DNA from: an uncultured Pelagibacteraceae bacterium
Lineage (GTDB): Bacteria; Pseudomonadota; Alphaproteobacteria; Pelagibacterales; Pelagibacteraceae
Reading direction: 5' to 3'
NCBI GenBank assembly: GCA_902567945.1
Contig: CACFOC010000007.1
Coordinates: 1-36,843 of the forward strand
Length of the DNA: 36,843 nucleotides
The notes beneath the pieces were generated by a model. The model did no database searches and was not told where the DNA came from. It was given only the letters and a program-made list of their open reading frames with translations. Positions 33,533-36,843 of the stretch are shown here, in pieces. A program made the translations under genes and the position numbers. Each line of letters begins with the position of its first letter. The stretch's first letter is position 1.

Positions 33533-34006
33533 TTACTCTTCTGATTTTTGCTCAGTAATTATAGATTCTTTTTCTTCTTTTTTTGTTTCGTTTTCCTTTT
33601 TATCTGTAGTTTCTTTTTCAGCTTTTTTAGTATCTAAAAACATTTTATCAGGTATTCTTCTTACTCTTTTTGAAGGAAGTATAGCAGCGCCACTTTTTGA
33701 AACCTCGCCCTTATATATTTTTTCGAAGCTATCATCAGCCTCTTCTTCTTCTTCCAAATCTTCGATCACGTCAGTTGCCTCCTGATGTTTTCTTAGTTTA
33801 TTAATTGCTGAATCTTCTAAAGTTTTTAATGAAATTTTACCATCGCCTATCTCTCTTAAAGAAATAACAGTATTTTTATCATTATCTCTCGAAATTAAAG
33901 GCTTATCTCCAGCATTAAGTTGGGATGTTCTTTCTTTTGCCAATAAAACCAGATCATATTGATTGTCAATCTTAGCTAAACAATCTTCTACAGTAATTCG
34001 AGCCAT
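33533..34006 (-). CDS. rpoZ: RNA polymerase omega subunit with a long charged tail
   Basis: A 157-residue omega subunit, which wraps the beta-prime C-terminus and helps polymerase assembly. The conserved core is residues 1-75: [32 protein letters not shown] and [20 protein letters not shown]. Residues about 80-157 form a low-complexity extension, first acidic ([12 protein letters not shown]) and then with a basic patch [15 protein letters not shown] and a Lys/Glu-rich end. Classical omega is about 80-90 residues, and alphaproteobacterial forms are often longer. It precedes dusA by 24 nt. relA/spoT, the frequent neighbour elsewhere, is not here. Confidence 0.93.
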   Translation of the reverse strand: MARITVEDCLAKIDNQYDLVLLAKERTSQLNAGDKPLISRDNDKNTVISLREIGDGKISLKTLEDSAINKLRKHQEATDVIEDLEEEEEADDSFEKIYKGEVSKSGAAILPSKRVRRIPDKMFLDTKKAEKETTDKKENETKKEEKESIITEQKSEE

Positions 34007-34042
34007 AAGATCAGCAATAGATATTGAAAAGTCGAGGCAAAA

Positions 34043-35266
34043 TCAAGTTTTATTTTGTAAAACAGGTTTATATTTTTTTTTAGAAATTAATGTAATTGCT
34101 ATCGCTATTACAGTATAGAAAGCACAAATTAGTGCAATCCTTTCAATATTAAACCCTGCATCAATTAAAAAACCAAAAACTGCTGTTCCTAAAGCTGTTG
34201 AAAAAACCATTAGAGCAGCTGATAAAGCTCTAATTGATCCGAGAAACCTTACTCCGTATAGTTCTGCCCATAATGATGACATTAGTACATTGGCTAATCC
34301 ATTTGTTAAGCCAACAAAAAACATAAAAATATATGCTGAAAATTGATTATTAAAAATTACTAAAACCAATAATGCTATTAATAATGGCAAATTTAAAAAA
34401 GGTATAATTTTTGCGCTTGTAAATTTATCAACTAAAAACCCAGATACAAATAATGAAATAACAGAAATAATAGAATAAATCATAAAAGAACTTGGCAACA
34501 CATACATGCCCCAAAGTTTAGATTCTGTTATGAACGATTGATAAACAAAAATACCAGTAATTATTGCTGGCGGACCTAAGAAAGCTGGCAGTATGGTATA
34601 AAATTTAATATCAAATATGACTTCATTTCTAGTCCAATTTTTAATTAAAATGTTTTCTTTAAAATCATTATATTTTTCTCTTGAAAAAATATTTATATTT
34701 CTAACCATATAGTAAGAAAAGACTGGAAGTACGAAAAAAGTAACTATTGAAATTCCAATCCATATAAATCTCCAATCGAAAATAGATAAAAGAAAAACTA
34801 TTATAACAGGTAATAAAAACTCAGCTGAAGATAAACCAAGCCAAATTATACTTAGAGCCTTACCTCTTCTTTCGTTAAAATATCTTGATATAGAAGTGGT
34901 TGCAGTATGTGCCATGAGACCTTGTCCTGCTAATCTTAAAAAAAAAATTCCTACTAATAAAAAAATAATACTTTTAACAAATGAAAAAAATAATGCTGCA
35001 AAAGATAAAAATATAACAACGAAAATTGAAAAGTTTACTAGTTTTATATCATCTATTTTTTTTCCGACCCAGATTAAGGCTAAGCTGCTACATAAAGTAG
35101 CAATAGCATATAGATTTCCAAAATCTCCATGTGAAATATTTAACTCTTCTCTGATGCTATAATTAAATAAGCCAATAAAGTAACTTTGGCCCACACTTGA
35201 GAATAGAGTAAATACAAAACCAAAAATTATTATTTTGAAATTAGATCTAACTATATCTATAATCAT
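34043..35266 (-). CDS. Major facilitator superfamily transporter
   Basis: A 407-residue inner-membrane transporter with about 12 hydrophobic helices. The segment SRYFNERRGKALSIIWLGLS (about 128-147) is the cytoplasmic loop and helix pattern seen in MFS monocarboxylate and organic-anion carriers, and AIATLCSSLALIWVGKKIDD (about 54-73) holds the loop 2-3 region. The substrate is unknown. Its start codon is three bases from the start of the divergent dehydrogenase gene, and the other gene's promoter lies inside its first codons. I see no convincing promoter for it on the minus strand. Confidence 0.83.
   Translation of the reverse strand: MIIDIVRSNFKIIIFGFVFTLFSSVGQSYFIGLFNYSIREELNISHGDFGNLYAIATLCSSLALIWVGKKIDDIKLVNFSIFVVIFLSFAALFFSFVKSIIFLLVGIFFLRLAGQGLMAHTATTSISRYFNERRGKALSIIWLGLSSAEFLLPVIIVFLLSIFDWRFIWIGISIVTFFVLPVFSYYMVRNINIFSREKYNDFKENILIKNWTRNEVIFDIKFYTILPAFLGPPAIITGIFVYQSFITESKLWGMYVLPSSFMIYSIISVISLFVSGFLVDKFTSAKIIPFLNLPLLIALLVLVIFNNQFSAYIFMFFVGLTNGLANVLMSSLWAELYGVRFLGSIRALSAALMVFSTALGTAVFGFLIDAGFNIERIALICAFYTVIAIAITLISKKKYKPVLQNKT
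35235..35263 (+). promoter_or_regulatory. Near-consensus promoter of the dehydrogenase gene, inside the MFS coding region
   Basis: TTGAAA (35235-35240), a 17-nt spacer and TATAAT (35258-35263) match the sigma70 consensus at 11 of 12 positions. Six bases later is ATG 35270, so the expected transcription start is the first base of the start codon. The -35 and -10 both lie within the first ten codons of the divergent MFS gene, whose own start codon (35264-35266) is the discriminator. Confidence 0.65.
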
Positions 35267-35269
35267 TTT

Positions 35270-36142
35270 ATGAGTTGTAAAGTTTCCTTTGTTGGTCTTG
35301 GCGTAATGGGTTATCCCATGGCAGGATATATATCAAAAGCAGGACACAATGTAACTGTTTATAATAGAACAAAATCTAAAGCAGAAAAGTGGGTAAAAGA
35401 ATTCAAAGGTAAAATAGCAGAAACTCCTGAAGAGGCTGCTAAAGATTCAGATTTTGTCTTTACATGTGTTGGAAATGATAATGATTTAAAAGAAGTTGCT
35501 GTAGGAAAAAAAGGAATATTCAATACCATTAAAAAAGGTTCAATTTATATTGATAATACGACGGCTTCAGCAACAGTGGCTCGAGAGCTTTATAAAAATG
35601 CTAAAGCACATGGTTTTGGTTTTTTAGATGCTCCAGTATCTGGAGGCCAAGCAGGAGCAGAAAAAGGTGCTCTCACTGTTATGGTGGGTGGAGATAAAGA
35701 AGATTTTGATAAAGCTAAAAATGTTATCAATTCATATAGTAAAAAAGTTCAATTATTAGGTCCGTCTGGAAGTGGTCAGTTAGCTAAAATGGTAAATCAA
35801 ATATGTATAGCTGGACTAGTTCAGGGATTATCAGAGGCTATTAATTTTGGTTTAAATGCAGGATTAAAAATGGAAGATGTAATTGATGTAATTTCCAAAG
35901 GTGCTGCTCAATCATGGCAAATGGAAAATAGGTATAAAACAATGATAGATGATAAATTTGACTTTGGCTTTGCCGTTGATTGGATGAGAAAAGATTTAAA
36001 GATTGCTATGGATGAAGCAAAAAAAAATAATTCTCCATTGCCTGTTACTAAAATAGTTGATGATTACTATGCTGAAGTTCAAAAAATGGGTGGTAATAGA
36101 TGGGACACATCAAGTCTAATAAGAAGATTAAGAAAAAAATAA
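35270..36142 (+). CDS. 3-hydroxyisobutyrate dehydrogenase family (beta-hydroxyacid dehydrogenase)
   Basis: A 290-residue NAD(P)-dependent beta-hydroxyacid dehydrogenase. The Rossmann motif is VSFVGLGVMGYPMAGYIS (about 5-22), with NRTKSK near 33 suggesting NADP preference. The substrate loop is DAPVSGGQAGAEKGALTVMV (about 119-138), and the catalytic Lys is in GSGQLAKMVNQ (about 166-176). Members reduce or oxidise 3-hydroxyisobutyrate, tartronate semialdehyde (GarR/GlxR) or other short hydroxy acids. Glyoxylate-linked sgaA is 4 kb away, so tartronate semialdehyde reductase is a real alternative. Predicted leaderless mRNA. PNPOx-like gene follows after 6 nt. Confidence 0.83.
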   Translation: MSCKVSFVGLGVMGYPMAGYISKAGHNVTVYNRTKSKAEKWVKEFKGKIAETPEEAAKDSDFVFTCVGNDNDLKEVAVGKKGIFNTIKKGSIYIDNTTASATVARELYKNAKAHGFGFLDAPVSGGQAGAEKGALTVMVGGDKEDFDKAKNVINSYSKKVQLLGPSGSGQLAKMVNQICIAGLVQGLSEAINFGLNAGLKMEDVIDVISKGAAQSWQMENRYKTMIDDKFDFGFAVDWMRKDLKIAMDEAKKNNSPLPVTKIVDDYYAEVQKMGGNRWDTSSLIRRLRKK

Positions 36143-36148
36143 AATTAA

Positions 36149-36760
36149 GTGAAAAATAAACCCCCTTATTATAATAGTCTAGATAAAATTTATTCTAAGA
36201 TTTGGGAATTATTAAAATTAGGCTTAGAGCATAGAGATAAATCTTTTCACATACCAGTTTTCATTTGTGGAAATGAAAGTAAATTTGATGGACGTATAGT
36301 TGTATTAAGAGGTATTAACTCTAAAGAAAACAAAATTTGGTTCCATAGCGATAAGAGATCAAATAAAATACAAATTCTAAGATCTAATAGTAAGGGTGTT
36401 TTTTTATTTTATGACAAGGATGAGAAAATTCAGTTAAGAATTAGTGGAAAAACAAAGATAAATTTTCAAAATGAAATTACTAAAAATTCATGGAAAAAAA
36501 CTGCACATATGAGTAGGCAATGTTATCTTGGAGAAATGGCTCCAGGATCTGAAGTTTTTGAACCTACATCAGGATTAAGTGATGATGTAGATAATTTGAA
36601 ATATTCTGTTGAGCAAAGCGAGATTGGTTATAAGAATTTTTGTGTTATTGAAACTTTTATTCAATCTATTGAATGGCTATATTTAGCAGCTAAAGGACAT
36701 AGGCGCGCTTATTTCACTATAGAAAATAATTTTGTGAAAAAAAAATGGTTAATTCCTTAA
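36149..36760 (+). CDS. Pyridoxamine 5'-phosphate oxidase-like FMN-binding protein
   Basis: A 203-residue protein of the PNPOx-like split-barrel flavoprotein group, starting at GTG 36149. GRIVVLRGINSKENKIWFHS (about 49-68) is the FMN-binding strand pair, DKRSNKIQILRSNSKGVFLF follows, and KIQLRISGKTKI is at about 93. The end WLYLAAKGHRRAYFTIEN with KKKWLIP (about 176-203) resembles the R-x-R/WL-x-P tail of PdxH. True PdxH is similar in length but has more conserved PLP-site residues, so oxidation of pyridoxamine phosphate is not assured. Operon with the dehydrogenase (6-nt gap). Confidence 0.75.
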   Translation: MKNKPPYYNSLDKIYSKIWELLKLGLEHRDKSFHIPVFICGNESKFDGRIVVLRGINSKENKIWFHSDKRSNKIQILRSNSKGVFLFYDKDEKIQLRISGKTKINFQNEITKNSWKKTAHMSRQCYLGEMAPGSEVFEPTSGLSDDVDNLKYSVEQSEIGYKNFCVIETFIQSIEWLYLAAKGHRRAYFTIENNFVKKKWLIP

Positions 36761-36776
36761 TCACAAAATATAAAAT

Positions 36777-36843
36777 CTAATTTTTTTTTATAAACGCTAT
36801 ATCGGAATGTTTTCCTGATCCCCTATATGTTTTGATTTTATTG
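36777..36843 (-). CDS. C-terminal fragment of an unrecognised protein (runs off the right edge)
   Basis: The minus strand entering from the right edge has an open frame ending at a TAG (36779-36777), with the last residues reading KTYRGSGKHSDIAFIKKN. The ordered composition suggests a real C-terminus, but 22 codons are too few to name a family. It would converge with the PNPOx-like gene, 16 nt apart. A run of nine T residues lies at 36780-36790 inside this fragment's last codons. Confidence 0.4.
   Translation of the reverse strand, partial: NKIKTYRGSGKHSDIAFIKKN

Overview
The window is a very A+T-rich (roughly 70% by eye), extremely compact stretch of bacterial chromosome that reads as alphaproteobacterial core genome. 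It most resembles Pelagibacterales (SAR11)-type streamlined genomes. The reasons are short or absent intergenic gaps, many 1-11 nt overlaps, Lys/Asn/Ile-rich proteins, encoded CCA ends on all five tRNAs, and gene content (single-copy informational genes, cimA, class II DAHP synthase, class I RNR, serine-glyoxylate aminotransferase, TauE/LysE-type transporters). Assignment below order level is not possible from this sequence alone. I see no insertion sequence, prophage, CRISPR array, toxin-antitoxin pair or rRNA, and no gene-free stretch longer than about 300 bases.

Layout. (1) 1-3574, minus strand: a translation operon transcribed tRNA-Tyr, tRNA-Gly, tuf, tRNA-Trp, secE, nusG, rplK, rplA, rplJ (rplJ runs off the left edge). 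A candidate promoter sits upstream of tRNA-Tyr. (2) 3628-7539: rlmB, tRNA-Thr, then minus-strand tRNA-Leu followed at once by nadK, a family 9 glycosyltransferase, and an AIG2-like cyclotransferase with a CinA N-domain protein. (3) 7562-11699, plus strand: sfsA, map, purB, purC, bolA, grxD. (4) 11726-18233, minus strand: rpsD with its own near-consensus promoter, then a nadE-cysS-cimA-trmJ overlapping operon, and aroG (class II DAHP synthase). (5) 18305-21424: pgl, convergent with glmS and a GlmU-like protein that keeps only the acetyltransferase half. (6) 21496-24812, plus strand: gph, a LysE-type exporter, prpB, prpC. (7) 24815-28813, minus strand: a GYD-domain protein, and nrdA-nrdB with an overlapping methyltransferase gene behind a probable NrdR-controlled promoter. 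(8) 29006-36760: phosphomannomutase/phosphoglucomutase, the dusA-tauE-sgaA operon, rpoZ, an MFS transporter, and on the plus strand a 3-hydroxyisobutyrate dehydrogenase-type enzyme with a PNPOx-like flavoprotein. A 22-codon C-terminal fragment of an unrecognised minus-strand gene ends the window.

How it works together: this is housekeeping (translation, tRNA/rRNA modification, NAD(P), purine, aromatic, isoleucine and aminosugar synthesis, dNTP supply) plus small-carbon metabolism (propionate, glyoxylate/serine, hydroxy acids). No obviously new multi-gene system is visible. The most interesting signal is in the 5' ends. Three genes have a perfect TATAAT exactly six bases before the start codon, which predicts leaderless mRNAs. 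One of these promoters lies inside a divergent neighbour whose start codon is 3 bp away. nadK starts 4 nt after a tRNA. Other points are a domain-split GlmU, a ribonucleotide reductase without an ATP-cone, paired NrdR-like boxes around an 18-bp palindrome, and prpBC without prpD.
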